Source: Sulfolobales archaeon (GTDB lineage Archaea; Thermoproteota; Thermoprotei_A; Sulfolobales; AG1). From it: DNA of 64,000 nt. Position numbers and translations under genes: made by a program. The notes under the pieces were generated by a model. The model worked only from the letters and a program-made list of their open reading frames with translations, had not been told where the DNA came from and searched no databases. The stretch spans positions 124,001 to 188,000 of the forward strand of contig JAVZPJ010000001.1 of assembly GCA_038881635.1 (NCBI GenBank). The letters are read 5' to 3'. This document shows positions 1-12,010 of the stretch, one piece after another; positions within the stretch are counted from its first letter, which is position 1; every line of letters starts with the position of its first letter.

Positions 1-2
1 TA

Positions 3-398
3 ATAGGATATTCAACGACAGCAAATCTAGGAGGCAGAGATGCTACCATAATAGATTCAGGTGTAAGAGGTATTACCGTTTTAAGTGAAGATATAATATA
101 TTCACCAAATCCTCCTTACTCAGCTAGAGTACCTCTTAGAGAGATTTCGGGAAGAACTTTCGGAGGAATCCCACTCTACGGCTATAAAGAGAAGTATTTA
201 ACCATATACTCAAGTAAAGATCTGGTTCTCCAGATCAATGAATACGATCTAGGTTTACCTCCTCAGTTTTACGGCAGAGATCTAGTTCATGTAAAGAGCG
301 GAAAAGATATAATAGATCTAAGAGGTTACAGACATATAGTATCATTCAAGATACATAATGGACCATCTGATGGAATAGCAGTTATAGATCTCCTCTAG
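3..398 (+). CDS. Unknown protein, C-terminal part (cut by left edge)
   Basis: An open frame enters from the left edge and ends at a TAG at 396-398, giving 131 residues. The visible part is rich in Gly, Asp, Ile and Tyr in short alternating hydrophobic/polar runs, which suggests a beta-rich fold, perhaps a propeller; no catalytic motif is recognised. Codon use (AGA arginine, ATA isoleucine) matches the neighbours. The ROK kinase starts 14 bases after its stop, so the two are probably co-transcribed. A role in sugar metabolism is only a guess from that neighbour. The start and N-terminus lie outside the window. Confidence 0.6.
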   Translation: MGYSTTANLGGRDATIIDSGVRGITVLSEDIIYSPNPPYSARVPLREISGRTFGGIPLYGYKEKYLTIYSSKDLVLQINEYDLGLPPQFYGRDLVHVKSGKDIIDLRGYRHIVSFKIHNGPSDGIAVIDLL

Positions 399-412
399 AG
401 GTTTTAGAAGCT

Positions 413-1402
413 ATGAGGGAATTACAAGGACCGGTACTAGCATACGACATAGGAGCTACCTGGATTAGAGCTGCCATAGTAGCTGAAAGAAATGGAAATA
501 TAGAGATCCTGGCAAGAAACAAGGTTAGAACCAAAGGCGACACCCCCGAAGAATTTAGAGAAAACTTTGAAGAAGTTCTCCAAGGGATTCCTAGAGATTT
601 TCTGAGAGAAATTAAAGGTATAGGAATCGGAAGTATAGGACCTATGGATCTGAAGAGAGGTATTCTTACAAATCCTCCTAATATAAAAGCGAAAAATATA
701 GATCTCAAATATATAATGAGTAAACTATTCGAGGGCAAGCCTGTATACCTGGCAAACGACTGTGTGGCAGGAGCTTTAGGTGAGTATTTCTACGGATCTG
801 GAAGAGGGTTTGATAACATCGTTTATATAACTATTAGCACGGGTATTGGAGCTGGAGTAATAGTAGACGGAGAACCTCTAGTAGGTAAGGATGGGAATGC
901 GCATGAGATAGGTCATCTAGTTATAGATAGATCTATTGGTATAAAATGTAGTTGCGGAGGCATAGGACATTGGGAAGGTATGTGTAGCGGTTCTGGAATC
1001 CCGAAACTAGTAGAATACATCGCTTCAAAGAAGAGATATGAAGGATCCAAACTACAGAAGATGCTTAGTGAGAGAAGTATCACTGCTGTAGAAGTCTTCG
1101 AATCATATTACACCAGAGATCCTCTAGCTGTTGAGGTGATAGAGGAATGTAATGAGATAAATGCGGCAGGGGTTGCATCAGTTATAAACGCGTATGATCC
1201 CGAGATAGTGATCTTGGGCGGTTCCGTGGTTCTTAATAATAGATGGATTGTTGATGAAATAAGAAGGAGAGTACATAAGTATTCCATAAACAGACTGCCT
1301 AGAATAGAGGTCACGAGATTTGAAGATGACATAGTTATTATAGGAGCAGCAGCACTGATTCTAGGAGAATATAACAAGAAGAAGTTTTTCAGAATAGTAT
1401 GA
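413..1402 (+). CDS. ROK family glucokinase/hexokinase
   Basis: A 329-residue ROK (repressor, ORF, kinase) protein, expected to phosphorylate glucose or a related hexose with ATP in the cytoplasm. The N-terminal phosphate-binding motif DIGATWIRA is at residues 12-20, the catalytic aspartate is in NDCVAG (D116), a second nucleotide loop STGIGAG follows at 142-148, and the zinc/ROK signature lies in HEIGH (164-168) and CSCGGIGHWEGMC (179-191). One cysteine of the usual CxCGxxGCxE pattern is His here. There is no DNA-binding domain, so it is an enzyme and not a ROK repressor. Length fits archaeal ROK hexokinases, several of which are broad-specificity; the exact sugar cannot be read from sequence. 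Confidence 0.88.
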   Translation: MRELQGPVLAYDIGATWIRAAIVAERNGNIEILARNKVRTKGDTPEEFRENFEEVLQGIPRDFLREIKGIGIGSIGPMDLKRGILTNPPNIKAKNIDLKYIMSKLFEGKPVYLANDCVAGALGEYFYGSGRGFDNIVYITISTGIGAGVIVDGEPLVGKDGNAHEIGHLVIDRSIGIKCSCGGIGHWEGMCSGSGIPKLVEYIASKKRYEGSKLQKMLSERSITAVEVFESYYTRDPLAVEVIEECNEINAAGVASVINAYDPEIVILGGSVVLNNRWIVDEIRRRVHKYSINRLPRIEVTRFEDDIVIIGAAALILGEYNKKKFFRIV

Positions 1403-1740
1403 GCCCTATTCTGCCCGAGAAATGATAACTATTTTAAGGGTTCAGTTCTCATGTGAGCTCATACTACTATGATTTCATCCTCTCCCTCTCTACAGATCTT
1501 TCTTACACATTTTCTTAGAAGCGTTCTTCGAACTCCTAAAATTCATAATTGAAACCTTTTCATCTTAGATTTCACTCGGTACAGGCAGTGTTCTTGCGAA
1601 AACATGAGGAGTATTCTATCAAATTTACTGAGCAACTATTATGCGAAGATAAATCAGATATGAAGACCGAAACTTTTGAAAAAGAATCAGCCAGAGCTTT
1701 ATGTCTAAGAGAGAATGAAAAGATCCTAGTATGTAGTATA
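1403..1740. other. Spacer with no convincing gene
   Basis: This 338-base stretch separates the kinase from the 3' end of the peptidase gene on the other strand. A TTG-initiated frame begins at 1549, but it has no ribosome binding site or TATA box in place, runs antisense into the peptidase 3' end, and its product has no recognisable fold. I see no tRNA, CRISPR or transposon end here. Confidence 0.4.
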
Positions 1741-4976
<3,236 letters not shown>

Positions 4977-4992
4977 GAAAACACCTAAAATT

Positions 4993-5187
4993 CTACTTAC
5001 TCTTCCTAGGAACAGAAGATGGAGGAACCACTGTTGGAACTGGAAGTCCCTGAGCTTTTCTCTCTCTAATCCAGAATTCTCTTCTATTTCTAACTCTGGG
5101 AACTAGATTCCTCTTAGGCTTCTTAGGTATCTTAGGTGTCTGGCTTCTCACTTTACCAGCCTTAGTCATTGAACCATGTGTGGGCAT
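4993..5187 (-). CDS. rps30e: 30S ribosomal protein S30e
   Basis: A 64-residue, very basic protein matching archaeal/eukaryotic S30e: it opens [20 protein letters not shown], continues with [17 protein letters not shown] and ends in a Pro/Val-rich tail with a basic terminus. It is part of the small ribosomal subunit in archaea and eukaryotes and is absent from bacteria, a firm domain-level marker. A TATA-like sequence on the minus strand near 5225-5237 and a GGGTG just before the ATG fit a short leader. It is first gene of a two-gene unit with the winged-helix protein. Confidence 0.93.
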   Translation of the reverse strand: MPTHGSMTKAGKVRSQTPKIPKKPKRNLVPRVRNRREFWIRERKAQGLPVPTVVPPSSVPRKSK

Positions 5188-5374
5188 TCTAACACCCTAA
5201 TTTATGATTAAAGATTGAAGTATTAAAAGCTAAGATCTTTCGGATTAATATCATTAGGCGGGGAAGCAGGTCTCTAGGACAATTCTTTATAGTAAGCATG
5301 CTAAGCCTAATAATATTTAAATCTTAACAACAACAATTGTTTATAGAATAGACCCTAGGAAAGTGACTCGATCT

Positions 5375-6286
5375 ATGGATGAAACCTCAGATGAATCGCT
5401 TCTCCAAAGAGTTAAATTACTTCTAGAAAGAGAAAAACATGAGATCAAATATAAGCAGAAATCTGACGAGAGAATTTTCATATACGATTTAATAGCAGAT
5501 AAATACGAAGATCTGGTCATATCTAGATCTTTTTTCTACTCCAATCACTACAGAGAAATAATAAGATTCCTGAGAAAACAGGTTTTGAAACGCGTGAAAA
5601 GAGGAGGCTTAGTAGCCGATATAGGCTGTGGCACTGGTTTCTGGAGTCTTCTTCTCAAGAAATTAGGCTACCAGGTTATAGGCATTGATATTTCTAGTAG
5701 ATCCATAGAGATAAGCTTCTCTAGAGGAGTTGAAAGCCTCGCTGGTGATGCAAGACATATGAGTTTTAGAAGAGAAGCCTTTGACTTGGTCTTGTCACTG
5801 GCTTCGGTGTTAAACCACCTGAAAAATCCGCGAGAATTCTTCAGAGATGCTTCATACATACTCAAACCTGGAGGCTTTCTAGTTTTTGACTTTGATAGCT
5901 CTTGGGCGCTTGATAATCTATATGAAGCGCTTATCTATAAAAATTACTCCAAAAAGATTCTTAAATCTCTTATAACATTAAAGATCCTAAGAGAAGATCT
6001 GGATCTTGAGTGGAGTTTTGGAGGAATTGAAATAAAAATGTTCAGTCCTATAGAGATCATGAGAATCCTAAAAGAGTATGGGTTAGATATAATACGTGTA
6101 GAACCTATCCATATATTTCCAGGATTTATACCAGTTAGAATTCAGGAGAATACAGAGAATATAACGCTCAAAAAGATTCTAACAGCATTATATAAGATAG
6201 ATCATCTCGTTAAAAAAGTTCTACCAATGCCTATACCATTACCTGTATCATATATAGTTCTCGCAAGAAAAAAAGAAACTCAGTAG
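5375..6286 (+). CDS. Class I SAM-dependent methyltransferase
   Basis: A protein of about 300 residues with a Rossmann-type SAM site: motif I VADIGCGTGFWSLLLKK, the acidic end of strand 2 in VIGIDIS, motif II/III around SLAGDARHMSF, and motif IV LVLSLASVLNHL followed by LKPGGFLVFDFD. The N-terminal 50 residues are charged and helical. It resembles UbiE/COQ5-like or Methyltransf_11/25 enzymes that methylate small molecules; the substrate cannot be named. A GTG at 5363 would add four residues; ATG 5375 is preferred because a TATA-like GTTTATAGAAT sits about 25-35 bases upstream. It appears monocistronic and is followed by a T-rich stretch. Confidence 0.82.
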   Translation: MDETSDESLLQRVKLLLEREKHEIKYKQKSDERIFIYDLIADKYEDLVISRSFFYSNHYREIIRFLRKQVLKRVKRGGLVADIGCGTGFWSLLLKKLGYQVIGIDISSRSIEISFSRGVESLAGDARHMSFRREAFDLVLSLASVLNHLKNPREFFRDASYILKPGGFLVFDFDSSWALDNLYEALIYKNYSKKILKSLITLKILREDLDLEWSFGGIEIKMFSPIEIMRILKEYGLDIIRVEPIHIFPGFIPVRIQENTENITLKKILTALYKIDHLVKKVLPMPIPLPVSYIVLARKKETQ

Positions 6287-6288
6287 TT

Positions 6289-6304
6289 CTCGTTTTTTCT
6301 CATT
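6289..6304 (+). terminator. T-rich probable transcription terminator
   Basis: The bases just after the methyltransferase stop contain a run of six T preceded and followed by further T/C. Archaeal RNA polymerase stops at such oligo-T tracts without needing a hairpin. This is placement evidence only. Confidence 0.35.
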
Positions 6305-6313
6305 TCTACTATT

Positions 6314-6481
6314 ATGACAGATATAATCTGCCCTAGAGGTGATATTATAGGTATATATCTTATGTCTTTCATTTATATTGTCACCCTATTATTTATACAT
6401 ATGCTACCAGGCTTAAAAATATTAAACAATAGATCAAAGATAGATCTGAGAGAGTGTTTTCAGTGTTATTCTAAGTATTAA
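6314..6481 (+). CDS. Candidate 55-residue membrane peptide (doubtful)
   Basis: In the 477-base spacer after the methyltransferase an ATG at 6314 opens 55 codons ending in TAA. The product has one hydrophobic stretch (about residues 11-36) followed by a basic tail with two cysteines in a CFQC motif. There is no obvious Shine-Dalgarno sequence or well-placed TATA box, and nothing else in 6287-6763 looks coding or structured. It could equally be a chance frame in AT-rich DNA. Confidence 0.2.
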   Translation: MTDIICPRGDIIGIYLMSFIYIVTLLFIHMLPGLKILNNRSKIDLRECFQCYSKY

Positions 6482-6763
6482 GCTGGTATCTGGTAAGCAC
6501 CTATACAACGAAGGACTTTCTAAATAGATTAAGATCATACCTCATACTATATTATTGGATCTCTAGAATTCTCTCTTGACATGAATCGACTTATTAGAAA
6601 TCACAACCCTTATACTGATCTCTATGAAGAAATATTTAAAATATCTCGAAAAGACCAGATAGTAGAAAGGATTAATTAGATCTAGCAAGTAAGTTCACTT
6701 GGCAAGATTCTTAAATTTTAGAGCATTATTAGATGTATTTCGTGGAATAAGTGATAGATTAAT

Positions 6764-7744
6764 TTATCTGATTCGATGTATTTCTCTCACAAATCTTCTG
6801 AAGATCTCCACAGATCCTGTAAAAGGATCTATTTCTCCTAAAGCTATTCTGTCTAGATACTCCTTCTCTCTATCTATGTAATTTTCCAAGGTTTTCTCTA
6901 GAAGGTGTCGTAATATGATCTTTGCTGAATATTTTCTTCTTCTACTCACAATATTCCCAAAGCTTCCTGTCTTCATTAGATACTCTCTATGTTCATCTAA
7001 TCCTTTAACTAGATCTTCTATACCTGTTCCTAGTACTGCAGAAACCTTATAAGCCTTAGGTTTCCAATCAGATAAGCCTTGATTCTGGAGTATTTCTAAT
7101 ATCTCGCGTAGAGTTTTGAACATCTGCTCGGATTCGGGCTTGTCAGCCTTATTTAATACATAAAAATCTCCTATCTCCATAAGACCCGCTTTAAGAAGTT
7201 GTATATCATCACCGGCGCCGGGTATGAGAACGTTGATCAGTGTATGAGCTATATTGTGTATATCCACGTCAATCTGACCAACACCAACACTCTCAATAAA
7301 GATCCTGTCGAAGCCTAAGCCATCGAACACCTCAACAAGCATAACAGTTGAGATACTCAGACCACCACTAACTCCACGTGTTGCAGTGCTCCTTATAAAA
7401 ACATTAGGATCCTGTGAGTGATGTTGCATTCTAATTCTATTCCCCATAAAACTGCCTCTGCTAAAGGGAGATGTAGGGTCTATTGTGATCACACCTATTC
7501 TTTCTCCTCTGCTTCTATACATAGATATAAGTTTCGAAATAAGAGTACTTTTACCGACTCCGGGGCTTCCTGTCACTCCGATCACATGAGCTCTACCACC
7601 ATTTTTAATTACTCTCTTCACTATCCCTCTATAAATCTCAGGATCTATTTCACCTGGAAACTCTGCTATAGTGAGAATCCTAGATATAGATCTTATATCT
7701 CCTTTAAGAGCTCTCTCAAAGAGTTCTTCGGCATCTATTCTCAC
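6764..7744 (-). CDS. meaB: Methylmalonyl-CoA mutase-associated GTPase MeaB/ArgK
   Basis: A 326-residue G3E-family P-loop GTPase. Walker A GSPGVGKSTLISKL lies near residue 60; downstream come ITIDPTSPFSRGSFMGNRIR, RSTATRGVSGG (both typical of MeaB/ArgK), the switch-like IESVGVGQIDVDI and the guanine-specific NKAD. MeaB proteins load and protect the cobalamin cofactor of methylmalonyl-CoA mutase by GTP hydrolysis. It overlaps the B12-binding subunit by 4 bases, and the large mutase subunit lies just beyond, so the three form one operon. The old ArgK name (arginine transport ATPase) does not fit this context. Confidence 0.92.
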   Translation of the reverse strand: MRIDAEELFERALKGDIRSISRILTIAEFPGEIDPEIYRGIVKRVIKNGGRAHVIGVTGSPGVGKSTLISKLISMYRSRGERIGVITIDPTSPFSRGSFMGNRIRMQHHSQDPNVFIRSTATRGVSGGLSISTVMLVEVFDGLGFDRIFIESVGVGQIDVDIHNIAHTLINVLIPGAGDDIQLLKAGLMEIGDFYVLNKADKPESEQMFKTLREILEILQNQGLSDWKPKAYKVSAVLGTGIEDLVKGLDEHREYLMKTGSFGNIVSRRRKYSAKIILRHLLEKTLENYIDREKEYLDRIALGEIDPFTGSVEIFRRFVREIHRIR

Positions 7745-8199
7745 TTTCTCCTCTCCTCTACAAGTTCTTTAATTCTTTTAACGATATAAGAGAGAGGTGT
7801 ATCAGGGGGAAAGACTTCTGCTACACCCATCTCTTTAAGCTTTTCAGCATCGTCTGGGGGTATGGTTCCTCCAACAACAACTTTTATATCTTCAGCACCA
7901 TTATCTTTAAGAAGTTTCAGCACCATAGGTACTAAAGTCATATGAGATCCGCTTAGCATGCTAATACCAATTACATCGGCATCTTCTTGTAGAGCTGTGT
8001 TCACAATCATTTCAGGAGTTTGTCTAATTCCTGTGTACACTACTTCGAATCCCGCGTCTCTTAGAGCTCTTGCAACGACCTTAGCTCCTCTATCATGTCC
8101 GTCTAAACCTAGCTTCGCGACTATGATCTTAGGTATTTTCCTATATTCTCTAAGGCTTGACTCCTCAGACCCTATAAGTTCTTCTGAGTAGAGGATCAT
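7741..8199 (-). CDS. mcmA2: Methylmalonyl-CoA mutase, B12-binding (small) subunit
   Basis: A 152-residue cobalamin-binding domain. It carries the DxHxxG motif in KLGLDGHDRGAKVVARAL, whose His replaces the lower axial ligand of B12, followed by GISMLSGSHM and VVGGTIPPDD, which line the nucleotide-tail pocket. In archaea this domain is encoded apart from the catalytic barrel. With the 566-residue subunit just upstream it should form the mutase that interconverts (R)-methylmalonyl-CoA and succinyl-CoA. It lies 20 bases after the large subunit and overlaps meaB by 4 bases, so subunit and chaperone are translationally coupled. Confidence 0.94.
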   Translation of the reverse strand: MILYSEELIGSEESSLREYRKIPKIIVAKLGLDGHDRGAKVVARALRDAGFEVVYTGIRQTPEMIVNTALQEDADVIGISMLSGSHMTLVPMVLKLLKDNGAEDIKVVVGGTIPPDDAEKLKEMGVAEVFPPDTPLSYIVKRIKELVEERRK

Positions 8200-8219
8200 A
8201 ATATCCCTCGGTATTAGTT

Positions 8220-9920
8220 TTAAAGATATATAGGCTCACTCCACTCACCATAGATCTCTCTGAGTGTTCCCATGATCTCTCCCAGTGTTGCTCTACTAAT
8301 AGCCGCATTATACACATACGGCATTATATTCTCTCCTCTCATGGCAGCTCTCTCTAATTCTAGTAGTGAACTTCTCCACTTTGCAGGATCTCTCTCACTT
8401 CTAACCCTTCTAACTCTCTGTATCTGTTGTTCTCTAACTTTTTCTTCATCGATCTTGAGAAGAGGTATTCTCTTCTCTTCTTCAAGTATCTCTCCTTTGA
8501 ATGCATTAACGCCGACCACGATCTTTCTCATCTCCTCTATAGACTTCTGCTTTCTATATGCACTCTCGGTTATAAGAGATTGTGGGTATCCCTTCTCTAT
8601 AGCGTTGATCATGCCTCCCATCTCTTCTATCTTATATATAATCTTCCATGCTTCTTCTTCGATTCTATCTGTGAGCCACTCAATATAATAAGATCCTCCC
8701 AAAGGATCTACCGTATCAGCTATCCCGCTTTCATATGCTAAGATCTGCTGGGTTCTTAGAGCTATTTTTGCAGAGAATTCTGTAGGTAAAGCTAGTGCCT
8801 CGTCGAATGCATTGGTATGAAGACTCTGAGTTCCTCCCAGAACTGCTGCCAGAGCTTGTAGAGTGACCCTGATAATATTGTTATAAGGCTCTAAAGCCGT
8901 AAGCTCAACACCACTAGTCTGGGTATGAAATCTAAGCCACATACTCCTCTTCTTAGTAGCTCCAAACCATTCTTTCATAATCTTAGCCCACATTCTTCTT
9001 GCAGCTCTGAACTTAGCTACGTGCTCGAATACCTGAACCCCTGAAGCAAAGAAGAAGGAGAGCCTATGAGCAAAATCATCTACCTTATATCCTCTTCTAA
9101 TCATTTCTCTAACATACTCTATACCATCAGCTAAGGTTAGTGCTAGCTCTTCAACCGCTGTTGCTCCTGCTTCATATATATGATAACCCGAAATACTTAT
9201 GGGATTCCATTTGGGAAGATTTTTAATACTCCATTCAATGAGATCTACTCCGATCTTAAGAGCAGGCTGTGGCGGAAATACCCATGATTTCTGAGCTATG
9301 AACTCTTTCAACTGATCATTCTGCGTAGTTCCTCCGATCTTCTCATCAGGAACACCCTGACTTCTAGCTGTGGCTACATAGAAGCTTAACATAACAGGTG
9401 CAGGAGGATTTATAGTCATGTTAGTGGTAACCTCCCCCATGTTTATCCCATTAAATATCACCTCCATATCATTGAGCGTAGGTACTGAAACTCCTACTAC
9501 CCCCACCTCTCCGTAAGCTCTAGGATCATCAGGATCTATGCCTAACAATGTAGGGAAATCAAACGCTATAGAAAGCCCTGTTTCTCCATGTTCTATCAGG
9601 TACTTAAATCTTCTGTTAGTATCTTCCGGAGTTCCAAATCCGCTGAACTCTCTCATAGTCCAAACTCTTCCGCGATACATATTGTAATGTATTCCTCTAG
9701 TGAAGGGATACTGCCCTGGCATCCCAAGCTGCTGTATATAATCTTGATCTGAGATGTCTAGAGGAGTATACACGTTCTTTATAGGAATACCTGATTCTGT
9801 TTCAAAAGACTTCTTACGATCTCTATATCCCTCCTCTATTTTTTCCTTCTCCCAAGCCTCTATAATAGAACTAAGGATCTCTATAAACTCTCTATTAAAA
9901 ACTTTAAAAGAATAATCCAC
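8220..9920 (-). CDS. mcmA1: Methylmalonyl-CoA mutase, large catalytic subunit
   Basis: A 566-residue TIM-barrel subunit that binds the CoA ester and carries out the radical carbon-skeleton rearrangement with adenosylcobalamin. Family signatures include GQYPFTRGIHYNMYRGRVWTM, FDFPTLLGIDPDDPRAYGEVG, NMTINPPAPVMLSFYV, the GGTTQNDQLKEF region, ISGYHIYEAGATAVEEL, RFHTQTSGVELTALEP and DTVDPLGGSYYIE. Length fits the split archaeal form, which lacks the C-terminal B12 domain (next gene). Start is GTG with AAAGGGGA about 8 bases upstream. It is first gene of mcmA1-mcmA2-meaB and diverges from an acyl-CoA synthetase across 256 bases. Isobutyryl-CoA mutase is the main alternative, though sequence and context fit methylmalonyl. 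Confidence 0.94.
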   Translation of the reverse strand: MDYSFKVFNREFIEILSSIIEAWEKEKIEEGYRDRKKSFETESGIPIKNVYTPLDISDQDYIQQLGMPGQYPFTRGIHYNMYRGRVWTMREFSGFGTPEDTNRRFKYLIEHGETGLSIAFDFPTLLGIDPDDPRAYGEVGVVGVSVPTLNDMEVIFNGINMGEVTTNMTINPPAPVMLSFYVATARSQGVPDEKIGGTTQNDQLKEFIAQKSWVFPPQPALKIGVDLIEWSIKNLPKWNPISISGYHIYEAGATAVEELALTLADGIEYVREMIRRGYKVDDFAHRLSFFFASGVQVFEHVAKFRAARRMWAKIMKEWFGATKKRSMWLRFHTQTSGVELTALEPYNNIIRVTLQALAAVLGGTQSLHTNAFDEALALPTEFSAKIALRTQQILAYESGIADTVDPLGGSYYIEWLTDRIEEEAWKIIYKIEEMGGMINAIEKGYPQSLITESAYRKQKSIEEMRKIVVGVNAFKGEILEEEKRIPLLKIDEEKVREQQIQRVRRVRSERDPAKWRSSLLELERAAMRGENIMPYVYNAAISRATLGEIMGTLREIYGEWSEPIYL

Positions 9921-10136
9921 TGCAGTCCCCTTTAACTAATAGAGAGGTACAGGATAATAAACTTTATAATAAGTTAAATAATATTATTCTGAGAAACTAT
10001 TATTTTGATCGCAGATCTAGAATATAATTCTTAAACAGGGTTTTTAATAGTAATTCAATTTTCTTATTTCATATATTAAGATCGTAAATATTTCTATTCT
10101 TAATAATTCTTTTAAAGATTCTGTCTTCTATAATGA

Positions 10137-10146
10137 ATTTAAAAAC
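10137..10146 (+). promoter_or_regulatory. TATA box and short leader of the acyl-CoA synthetase gene
   Basis: ATTTAAAAAC at 10137-10146 is followed by a leader of only about 10-15 bases with GGTGGT at 10168-10173, then the TTG start at 10177. The strong Shine-Dalgarno-like element supports the TTG as the real start. The 256-base divergent spacer also holds AT-rich minus-strand promoter candidates for the mutase operon. Confidence 0.45.
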
Positions 10147-10176
10147 TTTGATGAGAAATACATCTATGGTGGTATT

Positions 10177-11952
10177 TTGAGCCGAGATTATAAGAACGTG
10201 CTAGAATGGATTCTATCAACGCCTTGGACTAAGGTTTATGATAATTACGTAAATAAGAAAATAGATCTTGAGATTGATACAATACATGGAGTCTTTAGAA
10301 GGGTGGCGAGAGAGGTTGCTAGAAAAGATTTTCTGATATTCTTCAACAGAAGATACACTTATAGAGAAATAGATCTATTATCGGATGCCATGGCTCTTAT
10401 GCTTGCCGAAGATGGTGTTAAAAAAGGTGATGTAGTAGCTTTACAGCTTCCAAACACTCCACAGTATGTGATCTCGTTATTCGGAATTCTAAAGGCTGGA
10501 GGTATTGTATCTCCTATGAATCCTCTGTACACATCTTCAGAAATAGCGTTTCAGCTCAAAAACTCTGGTGCGAAATATTTTATAACTCTAGATCTTTTTC
10601 TCAACAGGTATAGAGAAATAGAAGAAGAAGTACCTCTTAGAAGGGTTTATGTTACAAGTATATCAGATGCTCTAGGGTTTCCGCTCAACCTGCTCTATAG
10701 ATTAAAAGAGAAACCTCCTAAAGTTGTTGAGAGTAATAGAATTAAGAATCTCTATCCCATATTGAAGAGATACTACTCTGAGATCGGAAAAGGTGTTAGA
10801 AAACCTCCTGAAGTAAATGTTACACCAGATGATCCTGCTCTTATAATGTATACTGGAGGAACTACTGGAATCCCTAAAGGAGCTCTAATTCTCCACAGGA
10901 ATGTTGTATCTAATATGCAACAAGTTGCTGAGTGGCATCCTCCGAAAAAAGATAATATAAAGAGAGGCTATGTCTACGCTGGTGTCCTGCCCTGGTTCCA
11001 TATCTATGGTCTAGTAGTTACTCTAATGACCTGTGTATACACAAGATCAACAATAGTAGTATTCCCAAGATGGGATCTTAAAAGTGTTCTAAAAGCTGTT
11101 CAGAAGTACAAGATCGATGTACTTCATGGTGTTCCCACTATCTATACGTACATAGTGAACAGTCCTCTATCGAGAAAGTACAAGCTTAACTCTCTCATGG
11201 CAGCAATAAGTGGTGCAGCGCCTCTGCCTGTGGAGATCCTGAAGAAATTTGAAGCTCTTACAGGAGCTAAGCTTAGAGAAGGATACGGGCTTACTGAGAC
11301 TGCTGTGGTCACTCATGTTAATCCTCTGATGGGTAAATATAAGGAGGGTTCTATAGGTGTTCCCATACCAAATACCTATGCAGCCATAGCTCACCCTGAT
11401 GAACCTATTCTACTACCTCCCGGCGAGATCGGTGAAATCGTGATAAGCGGACCTCAAGTATTCGCAGGATATTATAACATGCCGGAGGAGAATAAAAGAG
11501 CATTCTTCGAATTAGGTGGTTTAAGATGGTTTAGAACAGGAGACATAGGATATATGGATGAGGAGGGATACTTCTTTGTAGTAGACCGGAAGAAGGATAT
11601 GATAAAGTATAAAGGATATTCTGTGTATCCTAGAGAGATTGAAGAAATTCTCTACAAACACGAGGCAGTATACGAGGCTGCGGTAGTTGGCATAAGAGAT
11701 CCCGAGGGTGTATCAGGAGAGCTGCCCATAGCGTTTGTAGTCTTGAAGAAAGAGTATGAAGGCAAGATAAGCGAGCAGGATCTCATAGAGCATCTCAGAA
11801 AACATCTAGCACCCTACAAGATGCCTAGAAAGATTTTATTTGTAGGAAGTCTTCCTAAGAGTGCTGTCGGTAAGATTCTTAAGAGAAGTATTAGAGAAAG
11901 AGTTAAGGCTGAGATAGTGGGAGGAGAGCTTGTGATCCGATATCAAGAATGA
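10177..11952 (+). CDS. Acyl-CoA synthetase (AMP-forming)
   Basis: A 591-residue ANL-superfamily enzyme that activates a carboxylic acid with ATP and CoA through an acyl-adenylate. Motifs in order: the P-loop MYTGGTTGIPKGA (about residue 226), GVLPWFHIYGL, SGAAPLPVEI, GYGLTETA, the adenine-binding WFRTGDIGYMDEEGYFFVVDRKKDMIKYKGYSVYP hinge region (split here only for description), and the catalytic C-terminal lysine in PKSAVGKILKRS. It most resembles long/medium-chain fatty acyl-CoA ligases. Starting at TTG is supported by GGTGGT upstream. Divergence from the methylmalonyl-CoA mutase operon suggests it helps feed acids such as odd- or branched-chain products toward succinyl-CoA; that is inference. 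Confidence 0.9.
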   Translation: MSRDYKNVLEWILSTPWTKVYDNYVNKKIDLEIDTIHGVFRRVAREVARKDFLIFFNRRYTYREIDLLSDAMALMLAEDGVKKGDVVALQLPNTPQYVISLFGILKAGGIVSPMNPLYTSSEIAFQLKNSGAKYFITLDLFLNRYREIEEEVPLRRVYVTSISDALGFPLNLLYRLKEKPPKVVESNRIKNLYPILKRYYSEIGKGVRKPPEVNVTPDDPALIMYTGGTTGIPKGALILHRNVVSNMQQVAEWHPPKKDNIKRGYVYAGVLPWFHIYGLVVTLMTCVYTRSTIVVFPRWDLKSVLKAVQKYKIDVLHGVPTIYTYIVNSPLSRKYKLNSLMAAISGAAPLPVEILKKFEALTGAKLREGYGLTETAVVTHVNPLMGKYKEGSIGVPIPNTYAAIAHPDEPILLPPGEIGEIVISGPQVFAGYYNMPEENKRAFFELGGLRWFRTGDIGYMDEEGYFFVVDRKKDMIKYKGYSVYPREIEEILYKHEAVYEAAVVGIRDPEGVSGELPIAFVVLKKEYEGKISEQDLIEHLRKHLAPYKMPRKILFVGSLPKSAVGKILKRSIRERVKAEIVGGELVIRYQE

Positions 11953-12010
11953 GAAGTAGTTTATAGTTTATGGTTTTTATTTTTCAAGATGAAATTCCAC
12001 AAGGATTAGG

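Noticed and set aside
6699-6881. Plus-strand frame over the MeaB gene end
   Set aside because: It lies opposite a clearly coding gene and has no independent signals; treated as a shadow frame.
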